From positions 1 to 64,000 of the forward strand of contig DAMBYU010000009.1 in NCBI GenBank assembly GCA_032051265.1: a stretch of 64,000 nucleotides of DNA, written 5' to 3'. Positions within the stretch are counted from its first letter, which is position 1; the number at the start of each line of letters is the position of its first letter. Source of the stretch: Dryocola sp032051265. GTDB taxonomy: Bacteria; Pseudomonadota; Gammaproteobacteria; Enterobacterales; Enterobacteriaceae. The notes beneath the pieces were generated by a model, which was given only the letters and a program-made list of their open reading frames with translations, was not told the origin of the DNA and ran no database searches. Position numbers and translations under genes: made by a program. Positions 10,540-18,269 of the stretch are shown here, piece by piece.

Positions 10540-11175
10540 TTACTCTTCGGCGGCTTCTTCTTCGACCGCCGGTGCAATGTCGTTGAACCAGCTATCCAGT
10601 TTCTGACGCAGTTTATCAACGCCAATTTTCTTCAGTGATGAAAACGCTTCAACTTCGATATCCCCGCCGAAAGAGACAGCCGCTGCACGTACCATATTGA
10701 GCTGTGCTTTTCGTGCGCCCGACGCCAGCTTGTCTGCTTTAGTTAACAGCAGTATTACCTGGATATTGCTCGCCACGGCCCACTGAATCATCTGCTGATC
10801 GAGATCTTTAAGCGGATGGCGGATATCCATCAGCACCACCAGGCCCTTCAGGCTATTGCGCTTTTGCAGGTATTCGCCCAGCGCGCGCTGCCATTTAATT
10901 TTTACTTCTTCCGGCACTTCCGCATAGCCATAGCCCGGTAAATCCACCAGGCGTTTACCCTCAGCAACCTCAAACAGGTTGATAAGCTGCGTACGTCCAG
11001 GCGTTTTACTGGTACGTGCCAGGGCTTTCTGGTTCGTCAGCGTATTTAACGCGCTCGATTTCCCCGCGTTAGAGCGGCCTGCGAAAGCAACCTCAACACC
11101 GGTATCAGAAGGTAAATGGCGAATGTCCGGTGCGCTAAGCAAGAAGTGAGTCAGTTGATAGTTCCAGTTTGTCAA
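10540..11175 (-). CDS. engB: EngB (YihA/YsxC), ribosome-biogenesis GTPase
   Basis: An essential TRAFAC-class GTPase needed for large-subunit assembly and cell division. It has 211 residues, one more than in E. coli. G motifs are visible: G1 GRSNAGKSS (about 32-40), G2 region TPGRTQ, G3 DLPGYGYA and G4 LTKADK. The C-terminus is acidic (EEEAAEE). The ATG at 11175 starts the conserved MTNWNYQLTHFLLSAPDIRH. It is convergent with polA-spf and divergent from csrC. Confidence 0.97.
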   Translation of the reverse strand: MTNWNYQLTHFLLSAPDIRHLPSDTGVEVAFAGRSNAGKSSALNTLTNQKALARTSKTPGRTQLINLFEVAEGKRLVDLPGYGYAEVPEEVKIKWQRALGEYLQKRNSLKGLVVLMDIRHPLKDLDQQMIQWAVASNIQVILLLTKADKLASGARKAQLNMVRAAAVSFGGDIEVEAFSSLKKIGVDKLRQKLDSWFNDIAPAVEEEAAEE

Positions 11176-11436
11176 AAGGTTGTCTCCGTCAGGATGAGCA
11201 TTAAGGGGATTATACCTGAACGTGCGGAAAAGACCGTGTTTCTCAGCAGGTGCAGATATTCCCCAGTAAAACGTAAGACATTAGCCATTGCTGGTGGCAG
11301 ACATTGCGGTGTCTTTCAATAGCAGATTTTATAAATCTTATTAAATAACAAGAAAATGAGAATATATTCCTGATGAAAAACTGATCTTAAGTAAATCCAT
11401 AACCTTGTTGTTTTTAGGGTTAAGCGTAAAGTAGCT

Positions 11437-11677
11437 GGCACAGGCAAGGGAGCCAGAAAGGACAGCAACTCAGGATGAGGATTCGGGAACGTCAGGATGA
11501 CGAAGAACCGGGAAAAGCCAGGAGGCACCGTCTGGAGACGCGATAAAAGGATAAAGGACACAACAAGGAAGTTGTTTGCGAAGGAGAGACAGGGCGTCGA
11601 GCGCAGACAAGGATTGTGTGACCCGCAAGGGTTGTGAAACAAGAAAAAGGCGGCAGGTTAATCTGCCGCCTTTTTTC
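11437..11677 (+). ncRNA. csrC: CsrC small RNA (CsrA-sequestering)
   Basis: This gene-free stretch sits between engB and yihI, where E. coli has csrC. It carries 14 GGA triplets in about 190 bases, many as AGGA or in hairpin-like settings (CAGGATGAGGATT, CAGGATG, CCAGGAGG, AAAGGATAAAGGAC), and ends in a strong intrinsic terminator. Such RNAs bind many copies of CsrA and so relieve CsrA control of carbon storage, motility and biofilm genes. Sequence identity to E. coli CsrC is low outside the GGA motifs. The 5' end is an estimate from a weak TAAAGT -10 box at 11426. The 260 bases before it hold no gene and should include the UvrY-dependent promoter, though I could not pick out a clear UvrY palindrome. 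Confidence 0.85.
11649..11676 (+). terminator. csrC terminator
   Basis: GGCGGCAG-GTTAAT-CTGCCGCC followed by TTTTTT ends the CsrC transcript, 69 bases before the yihI start. Confidence 0.92.
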
Positions 11678-11744
11678 TTTGCTTGCTTTCTGCTAGATTC
11701 CGCCGCAATTCTATACTGAATGAAACGGCTTAAGACAACTCATC

Positions 11745-12269
11745 ATGAAGCAACAAAACTCAGCACCACAAGGCAGCAAACCGGCGAAAGCTCGTCGTAA
11801 ATCGCGCGAAGAGATAGATCAGGAAGCACGCGATCGTAAACGCCAGAAAAAACACCGGGGCCATTCGGCAGGCAGTCGTGCAAACGGCGGCAGTCAGGCG
11901 AAGACAGGCCAGGGCTCAGGACAGCCAAAAGATCCGCGCATTGGCAGCAAAAAACCCGTCGCTCTGGGCGTTACTGAAACCCCGGCCGCGAAGCCAAAAC
12001 AGCACAAACCAAAGAGCGAGAAACCTATGCTAACACCACAGGCCGAGCTGGATATGCTGGAGAACGATGAGCGCCTGGACGCGCTGCTTGAACGCCTTGA
12101 AGAGGGCGAATCGTTAAGCGCTGAAGAACAATCCTGGGTTAACGAAAAGCTCGACCGTATTGATGCGCTGATGGAAGAGCTCGGCATTGCTTATGATGAC
12201 GACGCAGACAACGAAGACGAAGAAGATAAAGGCGACGATTTAATGCGCCTGCTAAAAGGCGGTAACTAG
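11745..12269 (+). CDS. yihI: YihI, activator of the GTPase Der
   Basis: YihI stimulates GTP hydrolysis by Der (EngA) and so slows a step of 50S ribosome assembly. It has 174 residues (169 in E. coli). The N-terminal half is very basic and low in complexity (ARRKSREE, RDRKRQKKHRG), then comes the conserved stretch KPKSEKPMLTPQAELDMLE. The C-terminal half is helical and acidic (DDDADNEDEEDK) and ends LLKGGN as in E. coli. It is followed within 11 bases by an unnamed 58-codon frame and then hemN, a likely transcription unit. Confidence 0.95.
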   Translation: MKQQNSAPQGSKPAKARRKSREEIDQEARDRKRQKKHRGHSAGSRANGGSQAKTGQGSGQPKDPRIGSKKPVALGVTETPAAKPKQHKPKSEKPMLTPQAELDMLENDERLDALLERLEEGESLSAEEQSWVNEKLDRIDALMEELGIAYDDDADNEDEEDKGDDLMRLLKGGN

Positions 12270-12280
12270 CGGTTACTCCC

Positions 12281-12457
12281 ATGGGATTACCTGCTTTGAT
12301 TATGGTTATTCCGCTGGTGTGTTATCTGCTGTGGTTATTCGTTAAACTACGGCGGTTGTCGCGTTTGCAGAATGCGCTGCGTCGCAGGCTCTTCGCCCGA
12401 GGGAAGGGCGTGCCGCCCTCGCTTCGTCAACGCAGGCGGCATCACCGGAAGGAGTGA
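12281..12457 (+). CDS. Unnamed 58-residue protein, one membrane segment and a basic tail
   Basis: This frame fills the gap between yihI and hemN. The ATG lies 11 bases after the yihI stop, and the TGA ends 2 bases before the hemN ATG and overlaps its ribosome site. The product starts MGLPALIMVIPLVCYLLWLF, a clear hydrophobic segment (about 4-21). About 37 residues with a very high arginine/lysine content follow, ending RRRHHRKE, so it would sit in the inner membrane with the tail in the cytoplasm. In some other gammaproteobacteria a longer single-membrane protein (DUF2489) is reported near hemN. This could be a short relative, but I cannot confirm that. It has no obvious strong ribosome site of its own. 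Confidence 0.55.
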   Translation: MGLPALIMVIPLVCYLLWLFVKLRRLSRLQNALRRRLFARGKGVPPSLRQRRRHHRKE

Positions 12458-12459
12458 GT

Positions 12460-13833
12460 ATGTCTGAGCAGTTAATCGACTGGGATCTGGCTCTGATCCA
12501 GAAATATAATTATTCAGGGCCCCGTTATACCTCTTACCCCACCGCGCTGGAGTTTTCTGAAGGCTTTGGCGAGGCGGCGTTTCTACAGGCGGTCGCTCGT
12601 TATCCTGAGCGTCCACTGTCGCTGTACGTGCATATTCCGTTCTGCCATAAGCTGTGTTATTTCTGCGGCTGCAATAAAATTGTTACCCGCCAGACGCACA
12701 AAGCAGATCGGTATCTTGACGCGCTTGAACAGGAAATCGCGCATCATGCGCCCTTGTTTAAAGGCCGTCACGTTAGTCAGATGCACTGGGGCGGCGGTAC
12801 GCCTACCTACCTTAGCAAAGCGCAAATCAGCCGTCTGATGGGGCTGCTACGCACGCATTTTGACTTTAACGGCGACGCTGAACTGTCTATTGAAGTCGAC
12901 CCGCGAGAAATTGAACTCGATGTGCTCGATCACCTGCGCAACGAAGGCTTTACTCGCCTGAGCATGGGGGTGCAGGACTTCAATAAAGAAGTGCAGCGTC
13001 TGGTTAACCGCGAGCAGGATGAAGAGTTTATCTTTGCCCTGATTAAGCGCGCCCGCGAGCTGGGCTTTACCTCGACAAATATCGATTTGATCTACGGGCT
13101 GCCGAAGCAAACCCCGGAAAGCTTCGCTTTTACCTTAAGGCGTGTCGCTGAGCTTAGCCCGGACCGCCTGAGCGTCTTCAACTACGCGCACCTGCCAACC
13201 CTGTTTGCCGCGCAGCGTAAAATTAAAGATGCTGATTTACCGGACGCGCAGCAAAAGCTCGATATTTTGCAGGAAACCATCGGGTCGCTGACCGCGGCTG
13301 GCTATCAGTTTATCGGCATGGACCACTTTGCCCGCCCGGACGATGAGCTTGCCATTGCCCAGCGTGAAGGCAAACTGCATCGCAATTTCCAGGGTTATAC
13401 CACGCAGGGCGATACCGACCTGCTTGGCATGGGCGTATCGGCCATCAGCATGCTTGGCGACTGTTATGCGCAGAACCAGAAAGAGCTCAAAGCCTACTAT
13501 CAGCAGGTTGATGACAGAGGCGATGCGCTGTGGCGCGGCCTTGCGTTAACACGCGATGACTGTGTCCGCCGCGATGTTATCAAGTGGCTGATTTGCAATT
13601 TCCAGCTTAAGTTCGCCGACGTTGAGCGCCTGTGGGATTTGAACTTTGCAGAGTACTTTGCAGAAGATCTCAAACTTCTGGCGCCGCTGGCAAAAGATGG
13701 GCTGGTGGACGTGGACGAACACCGCATTCAGGTAACCCCGAAAGGCCGCCTGCTAATCCGTAATATCTGCATGTGTTTCGATATCTACTTACGACAGAAA
13801 GCACGCCTGCAGCAGTTCTCGCGAGTCATTTAA
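12460..13833 (+). CDS. hemN: HemN, oxygen-independent coproporphyrinogen III oxidase
   Basis: A radical-SAM enzyme that decarboxylates coproporphyrinogen III to protoporphyrinogen IX for haem synthesis without oxygen. It has 457 residues, as in E. coli. The 4Fe-4S ligands are in CHKLCYFCGC (about residues 62-71). GGGTPTYL binds SAM, and the HemN C-terminal domain follows. A GTG two codons upstream is possible, but the ATG at 12460 has GGAAGGAG at the right spacing and matches the E. coli start. It is likely cotranscribed with yihI and ends at a terminator shared with the convergent glnG. Confidence 0.97.
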   Translation: MSEQLIDWDLALIQKYNYSGPRYTSYPTALEFSEGFGEAAFLQAVARYPERPLSLYVHIPFCHKLCYFCGCNKIVTRQTHKADRYLDALEQEIAHHAPLFKGRHVSQMHWGGGTPTYLSKAQISRLMGLLRTHFDFNGDAELSIEVDPREIELDVLDHLRNEGFTRLSMGVQDFNKEVQRLVNREQDEEFIFALIKRARELGFTSTNIDLIYGLPKQTPESFAFTLRRVAELSPDRLSVFNYAHLPTLFAAQRKIKDADLPDAQQKLDILQETIGSLTAAGYQFIGMDHFARPDDELAIAQREGKLHRNFQGYTTQGDTDLLGMGVSAISMLGDCYAQNQKELKAYYQQVDDRGDALWRGLALTRDDCVRRDVIKWLICNFQLKFADVERLWDLNFAEYFAEDLKLLAPLAKDGLVDVDEHRIQVTPKGRLLIRNICMCFDIYLRQKARLQQFSRVI

Positions 13834-13840
13834 AGAAAAA

Positions 13841-13865
13841 GGCGGGTTATCTCACCCGCCTTTAT
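13841..13865. terminator. Bidirectional terminator between hemN and glnG
   Basis: GGCGGGT-TATCTC-ACCCGCC with A-rich bases before it and TTTATTTTT after it lies between the two convergent stops, so it can end transcripts from both sides. Confidence 0.85.
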
Positions 13866-13873
13866 TTTTGGCC

Positions 13874-15286
13874 TTACTCCATACCCAACTCTTTGAGTTT
13901 GCGGGTCAGGGTATTTCGTCCCCATCCCAGTAGCCGGGCGGCTTCCTGTTTATGTCCCTGTGTATGACGCAGGGCGGTTGTCAGCAGCGTACGCTCCATT
14001 TCAGGCTGAGCTTCTGAGAGCAAGTTTTGATGACCGGAACGCAGCGCGCGATCGGCCCACTGCGCCAGCAGGGTCGCCCAGTTATCAGGCAGCGTCTGCG
14101 AAGTACCGGTTTCCGGCACCGTGGTTTCAAACAGCTCGCCCGGCAGATCCTGAATCAGCACCTCCTGGCCTGCGGCCATTACGGTCAGCCAGCGGCAGGT
14201 ATTCTCTAGCTGGCGCACATTACCCGGCCAGGCAAGACGTGTTAATGCATTTTCTGTTTCAGGGTGCAGCAGCTTCGCTTCCACGCCCAGCTCACGGGCC
14301 GCTACCTGTAAGAAGTGACGAGCCAGACGAGGAATATCCTCGCGGCGTTCGCGTAGCGGGGGCAGAGGCACGCGAATAACGTTCAGACGGTGGAACAAAT
14401 CCTCTCGGAATTTACCTTCCTGCACGCGCAGCTCAAGGTTCTGGTGAGTTGCGGCGATGATCCGCACGTCCACCTTCACCGGAGCATAGCCGCCGACGCG
14501 GTAAAACTGCCCGTCTGCCAGCACGCGCAGCAGGCGTGTCTGTACATCCAGCGGCATATCGCCGATTTCATCCAGGAAAAGCGTGCCGCCATCGGCTTGC
14601 TCAAAACGTCCCTGACGAATCTGGTTAGCACCGGTAAACGCCCCTTTTTCATGGCCAAAAAGTTCAGACTCAATCAAATCCTTCGGAATTGCCGCCATAT
14701 TTAAAGCAATAAATGGTGATTTGACGCGAGGGCTGTGGCGATGCAGAGCGTGAGCTACAAGCTCTTTACCCGTGCCGGATTCGCCGTTGATCAGCACGCT
14801 GATAGAGGAACGAGACAAACGGCCAATAATGCGAAAGACATCCTGCATAGCAGGCGCTTCGCCGATGATATCGGTGGTTGGGCCAAAGTCCGGTGCGTTG
14901 CGTGGCTGTTGTTGCTCCTGATAATGACTGATCGCGCGTTCAACCAGCGCGACAGCTTCGTCAATATCAAAAGGTTTAGGCAGATAATCAAAGGCGCCTT
15001 GCTGGTAAGCGCTGACGGCCGCGTCCAGATCCGAATGGGCGGTCATTATGATGACCGGAAGCATCGGATGCCGCTGCTTTATCTGCTTTAACAGCGCCAG
15101 CCCGTCCATACCCGGCATACGAATATCAGATAGCAGAACGTCCGGGGTTTTGGTTGTAAGGGCGTCCAGCACCTCATTGCCGCTTTCAAACGTGGTGCAG
15201 TTTAAACCCGCCCCGGTCAGCGCGCGCTCCAGCACCCAACGGATGGAACTATCGTCATCAACGATCCAAACTATCCCTCGTTGCAT
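13874..15286 (-). CDS. glnG: GlnG (NtrC), nitrogen response regulator
   Basis: The sigma-54 activator of nitrogen-limitation genes. It has 470 residues (469 in E. coli). The receiver domain (about 1-120) has the phospho-acceptor Asp in LLSDIRMPGMDG. The AAA+ domain (about 140-370) has Walker A GESGTGKE and the sigma-54 contact loop GAFTGA. The C-terminus is a Fis-type helix-turn-helix (QEAARLLGWGRNTLTRKL). The frame extends 35 codons upstream into glnL, but MQRGIVWIVDDDSS is the conserved start at 15286. It is the last gene of glnA-glnL-glnG. Confidence 0.97.
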   Translation of the reverse strand: MQRGIVWIVDDDSSIRWVLERALTGAGLNCTTFESGNEVLDALTTKTPDVLLSDIRMPGMDGLALLKQIKQRHPMLPVIIMTAHSDLDAAVSAYQQGAFDYLPKPFDIDEAVALVERAISHYQEQQQPRNAPDFGPTTDIIGEAPAMQDVFRIIGRLSRSSISVLINGESGTGKELVAHALHRHSPRVKSPFIALNMAAIPKDLIESELFGHEKGAFTGANQIRQGRFEQADGGTLFLDEIGDMPLDVQTRLLRVLADGQFYRVGGYAPVKVDVRIIAATHQNLELRVQEGKFREDLFHRLNVIRVPLPPLRERREDIPRLARHFLQVAARELGVEAKLLHPETENALTRLAWPGNVRQLENTCRWLTVMAAGQEVLIQDLPGELFETTVPETGTSQTLPDNWATLLAQWADRALRSGHQNLLSEAQPEMERTLLTTALRHTQGHKQEAARLLGWGRNTLTRKLKELGME

Positions 15287-15293
15287 ACAAACC

Positions 15294-16343
15294 TCACTGG
15301 CGAATAGGCAGGTAAACGGAAAACTCGGTATGACCCGGCCAACTGTTGAATTCAATTTTCCCCGAATGCTGATCGATAAGATTGCGCGCAATGGACAGGC
15401 CCAGGCCAGTGCCCCCTTCGCGCCCGCTTACCATCGGGTAGAACAGCGTATCCTGAAGCGTTGATGGAATACCCGGGCCGTTATCCTCAACGTCAATTCG
15501 GGCAGCCAGACGGTAGCGCATACCATGCAGCGTTAACTGGAAGGCGGTGCGGGTGCGCAGGACAATTTCGCCTCCATCGCTTCCCAGCGCCTGCAATGCG
15601 TTACGCACGATATTTAATAAAACCTGCTCGATTTGATCGGGATCGTGAGCAAATTCCGGCAGGCTTGGATCGTAATCCCGCACCAGAGTGACGTTTTCTG
15701 GCAGCTCCATCGACACCAGCTGCATTACGCGCTCGGTAACCTTGTGAATACTTTCAGTCACGTGCATACCCGGCTGCTGCGGGCCTAACAGCCTGTCAAC
15801 CAGGTTACGCAGACGGTCTGCCTGCTCAATAATCACTTTGGTGTATTCGGTCAGCGAAGGGTCTGGCAACGCTTTAGCCAGAAGCTGCGCTGCTCCCCGC
15901 AATCCTCCAAGAGGATTTTTGATCTCATGCGCCAGGCCGCGAACCAAATCACGTGCGGCAATCTGCTGGGCGTGCTGTAACTGCTCCTGACTCAGGCGGC
16001 GCTGGTTATCCATCGGCGCCATTTCCATCAGAATGAGTCCTTCCGGCAGACGCTGTGCCGTCAGCGACAGAATATGGGAGCGGCCGTCTATCACCAGCGT
16101 TACCTCGTTATCGGTAAACCCCTGGCCTGCTATCAGGCTTTCCTGCATTAAGCCGATATTCAGTGAGAAGTAGCTCAACAGGTCTGGTAACGGCGTGCCG
16201 TACAGCTTACGTGAACTTTGCGCCAGTAATTGCTGGGCCGCCGGGTTCGCGTAATGCACCGCCAGTTCGTCATCCACCAGCAAAATACTGTTGATAAGGG
16301 AATTCAGGATCTGCCCAGCATCGGGCAGCGTGCCAGTTGCCAT
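15294..16343 (-). CDS. glnL: GlnL (NtrB), nitrogen sensor histidine kinase
   Basis: NtrB phosphorylates NtrC when nitrogen is short and, bound to PII, dephosphorylates it when nitrogen is plentiful. It has 349 residues, the E. coli length. An N-terminal PAS domain (about 1-120) is followed by the H box LVRGLAHEIKNPLGGLRG (His near 139) and the ATP-binding N, G1 and G2 boxes (NIVRNALQA, DNGPGIP, GGTGLGLSIA). It is cytoplasmic with no membrane segment. glnG starts 7 bases downstream. An NtrC box lies 19 bases upstream of its ATG. Confidence 0.98.
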   Translation of the reverse strand: MATGTLPDAGQILNSLINSILLVDDELAVHYANPAAQQLLAQSSRKLYGTPLPDLLSYFSLNIGLMQESLIAGQGFTDNEVTLVIDGRSHILSLTAQRLPEGLILMEMAPMDNQRRLSQEQLQHAQQIAARDLVRGLAHEIKNPLGGLRGAAQLLAKALPDPSLTEYTKVIIEQADRLRNLVDRLLGPQQPGMHVTESIHKVTERVMQLVSMELPENVTLVRDYDPSLPEFAHDPDQIEQVLLNIVRNALQALGSDGGEIVLRTRTAFQLTLHGMRYRLAARIDVEDNGPGIPSTLQDTLFYPMVSGREGGTGLGLSIARNLIDQHSGKIEFNSWPGHTEFSVYLPIRQ

Positions 16344-16361
16344 ACAGCAGTCTCCGGTTTA

Positions 16362-16378
16362 TGCACTAATTTGGTGCA
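16362..16378 (-). promoter_or_regulatory. NtrC box at the glnL promoter
   Basis: TGCACTAATTTGGTGCA is a near-perfect NtrC palindrome just upstream of glnL. In E. coli NtrC bound here represses the weak glnL promoter, keeping NtrB/NtrC low in nitrogen-rich cells. Confidence 0.88.
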
Positions 16379-16430
16379 TTATAGTCGTTGGCTTACGAAA
16401 AACCGCGTTGCATCAGGTTATTTGTGGAGA

Positions 16431-16454
16431 AAAAAGCCCATCCGAAGATGGGCT
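16431..16454 (-). terminator. Terminator between glnA and glnL
   Basis: Read on the minus strand, AGCCCATC-TTCG-GATGGGCT followed by TTTTTT lies 33 bases after the glnA stop. It ends most glnA transcripts, with read-through into glnLG under nitrogen limitation, and would form the 3' end of a GlnZ-type RNA. Confidence 0.88.
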
Positions 16455-16500
16455 GAAAGTTTCCACGGCAACAAAAAAACGCTTAATCAGACGCTGTAGT
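16435..16500 (-). ncRNA. glnZ: Probable GlnZ-type sRNA from the glnA 3' UTR
   Basis: E. coli and Salmonella release the Hfq-dependent sRNA GlnZ from the glnA 3' end; it adjusts carbon metabolism genes such as sucA to nitrogen supply. Here the short 3' UTR has the same design: the end of glnA, a short U-rich linker (GTTTTTTTGTTGCC), then a terminator with a T run. The 5' processing site cannot be seen, so the start is a rough guess, and the seed pairing was not tested. Confidence 0.5.
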
Positions 16501-17896
16501 ACAACTCAAACTCTACCGGGTGCGGCGTCATACGCACACGGTCATTTTCTTCGATACGCAAAGCGATGTAAGCATCGATCGCGTCATCTGTGAACACGCC
16601 GCCTGCGGTCAGGAACTCACGGTCCTGATCCAGCGCGTTCAGTGCTTCTTCCAGAGAGCCTGCAACCTGTGGGATCTCTTTCGCTTCTTCTGGCGGCAGG
16701 TCATACAGGTTTTTGTCCATCGCTTCGCCCGGATGGATTTTGTTTTTGATACCGTCCAGGCCTGCCATCAGCAGCGCGGCGAAGCACAGGTATGGGTTAG
16801 CTGCTGGATCCGGGAAGCGCACTTCGATACGACGAGCTTTCGGAGAAGCAACAACCGGAATACGGATAGAAGCAGAACGGTTACGGGCAGAGTAAGCCAG
16901 CATAACGGGCGCTTCGTAACCCGGGACCAGACGCTTGTAGGAGTTGGTGGTCGGGTTAGACAGGGCGTTGATCGCTTTAGCGTGTTTGATAACGCCGCCG
17001 ATGTAGTACAGCGCTTGCTCAGACAGGCCCGCGTATTTGTCACCCGCGAACAGGTTAACGCCGTTCTTGGACAGGGACATGTGGCAGTGCATACCGGAAC
17101 CGTTATCGCCAAACATTGGTTTTGGCATAAAGGTCGCAGTTTTGCCGTAAGCGTGAGCTACGTTGTGCACGACATATTTGTAGATCTGAATTTCGTCAGC
17201 TTTTTTGGTCATGGTGTTGAAGCGGGTAGCCACTTCGTTCTGACCAGCTGTAGCTACTTCATGGTGATGAGCTTCAACAACCAGGCCCATTTGTTCCATA
17301 GTCAGACACATGGCAGAACGCAGGTCCTGAGCAGAGTCAACCGGTGGAACCGGGAAGTAACCGCCTTTCACAGCAGGACGGTGGCCTTTGTTGCCTTCTT
17401 CATATTTGGTGCCGGTGTTCCATGCGCCTTCGATATCATCGATAGCGACGTGGGAGCCGGAAATGGAGCTGCCGAAACGGATGTCGTCGAACAGGAAGAA
17501 CTCTGGCTCTGGCCCGAACAGGACGGTATCAGCAAAACCGGTAGAGCGCAGGTAGTCTTCAGCACGTTTTGCGATGGAGCGTGGGTCACGGTCATAACCC
17601 TGCATAGTGCCAGGCTCAAGAATGTCGCAACGAATGATAAGGGTAGAATCCGCGAAGAACGGGTCGATAACGGCGGTAGACGCGTCTGGCATCAGAACCA
17701 TGTCGGATTCGTTGATGCCTTTCCAGCCACCAATCGAGGAACCATCAAACATTTTGCCTTCTTCGAAGAAGTCAGCGTTTACCTGATGAGCAGGGATCGT
17801 GATGTGCTGTTCTTTACCTTTGGTATCAGTAAAGCGCAAATCAACAAATTTCACTTCATGCTCATTCAGCATCGTCAAAACGTGTTCAGCGGACAT
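16487..17896 (-). CDS. glnA: Glutamine synthetase, type I
   Basis: GlnA makes glutamine from glutamate, ammonia and ATP in the cytoplasm as a dodecamer. It has 469 residues, identical in length to E. coli. The beta-grasp signature FDGSSIGGWKGINESDM lies near 50, the ATP-binding KPMFGDNGSGMHCHMS near 260-275, and the adenylylation site tyrosine lies in KNLYDLPPEE near 397. The upstream region carries the full NtrC/sigma-54 control module. A long open frame runs antisense to it; that is a codon-bias shadow. Confidence 0.99.
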   Translation of the reverse strand: MSAEHVLTMLNEHEVKFVDLRFTDTKGKEQHITIPAHQVNADFFEEGKMFDGSSIGGWKGINESDMVLMPDASTAVIDPFFADSTLIIRCDILEPGTMQGYDRDPRSIAKRAEDYLRSTGFADTVLFGPEPEFFLFDDIRFGSSISGSHVAIDDIEGAWNTGTKYEEGNKGHRPAVKGGYFPVPPVDSAQDLRSAMCLTMEQMGLVVEAHHHEVATAGQNEVATRFNTMTKKADEIQIYKYVVHNVAHAYGKTATFMPKPMFGDNGSGMHCHMSLSKNGVNLFAGDKYAGLSEQALYYIGGVIKHAKAINALSNPTTNSYKRLVPGYEAPVMLAYSARNRSASIRIPVVASPKARRIEVRFPDPAANPYLCFAALLMAGLDGIKNKIHPGEAMDKNLYDLPPEEAKEIPQVAGSLEEALNALDQDREFLTAGGVFTDDAIDAYIALRIEENDRVRMTPHPVEFELYYSV

Positions 17897-17982
17897 ACTT
17901 AACTCTCCGGATTATCATTGTCGTCGTGGTAACGAGGTCTTCTAACGTTATTAAAAGTGGCTTTTGCCCTGAAATCTTTAAA

Positions 17983-17998
17983 GCGAAATCTGTGCCAA
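17983..17998 (-). promoter_or_regulatory. glnAp2 sigma-54 promoter
   Basis: On the minus strand TTGGCACAGATTTCGC has the -24 TGGCAC and -12 GC elements of the E. coli glnAp2 promoter, about 90 bases before the glnA ATG. Transcription would start near 17971. The 373 bases from 17897 to 18269, between divergent glnA and typA, contain no gene and are taken up by this promoter, three NtrC boxes and a CRP-like site. Confidence 0.88.
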
Positions 17999-18028
17999 CT
18001 TTTAAATCACCCCAAAAAGGCGTTATCA

Positions 18029-18119
18029 TGCGCACTGTAGTGCAAATGGGCTGCACCACGACGGATAATTTGCACCAATATAGTGCTCCAGTGTGAAAAA
18101 TGGGCACCATATTGGTGCA
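18029..18119 (-). promoter_or_regulatory. NtrC enhancer boxes for glnA
   Basis: Three palindromes are visible: GCACCA-TA-TTGGTGC at 18104-18118, TGCACCAATATAGTGCT at 18071-18087, and the weaker GCGCACTGTAGTGCA at 18030-18044. The two strong boxes centre about 140 and 108 bases upstream of the predicted sigma-54 start. Those are the positions of the two high-affinity NtrC sites of E. coli glnA. Confidence 0.88.
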
Positions 18120-18147
18120 ATTTACGTTATGGCTCCCTTTTTAGCTC

Positions 18148-18163
18148 CGTGAAAGCGATCACA
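18148..18163. promoter_or_regulatory. CRP-like site between glnA and typA
   Basis: CGTGA-AAGCGA-TCACA matches the CRP consensus TGTGA-N6-TCACA at 9 of 10 positions. In E. coli CRP-cAMP drives the sigma-70 promoter glnAp1 from this region, so glnA is the likelier target, but typA cannot be excluded. Confidence 0.65.
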
Positions 18164-18269
18164 AACCCTTACTTTTAATATTGTTTGTAAAGGTTCTTTG
18201 TGATCCTGTTCTGTCCTTCGATTAATACGTGTACAATAACGCGCTATTTCTAATGCCTGAGGCAAAGTT

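Noticed and set aside
11316..11642. 108-codon minus-strand frame in the engB-yihI gap
   Set aside because: The stretch is the CsrC RNA gene on the plus strand. The frame exists because repeated GGA gives TCC/CCT codons, hence its odd Ser/Pro/Leu content.
16520..17902. A 460-codon open frame antisense to all of glnA
   Set aside because: It mirrors glnA codon by codon, as happens in highly expressed genes with strong RNY codon bias. It is rich in F, V and R with no recognisable motif and no ribosome site, and glnA is certain.
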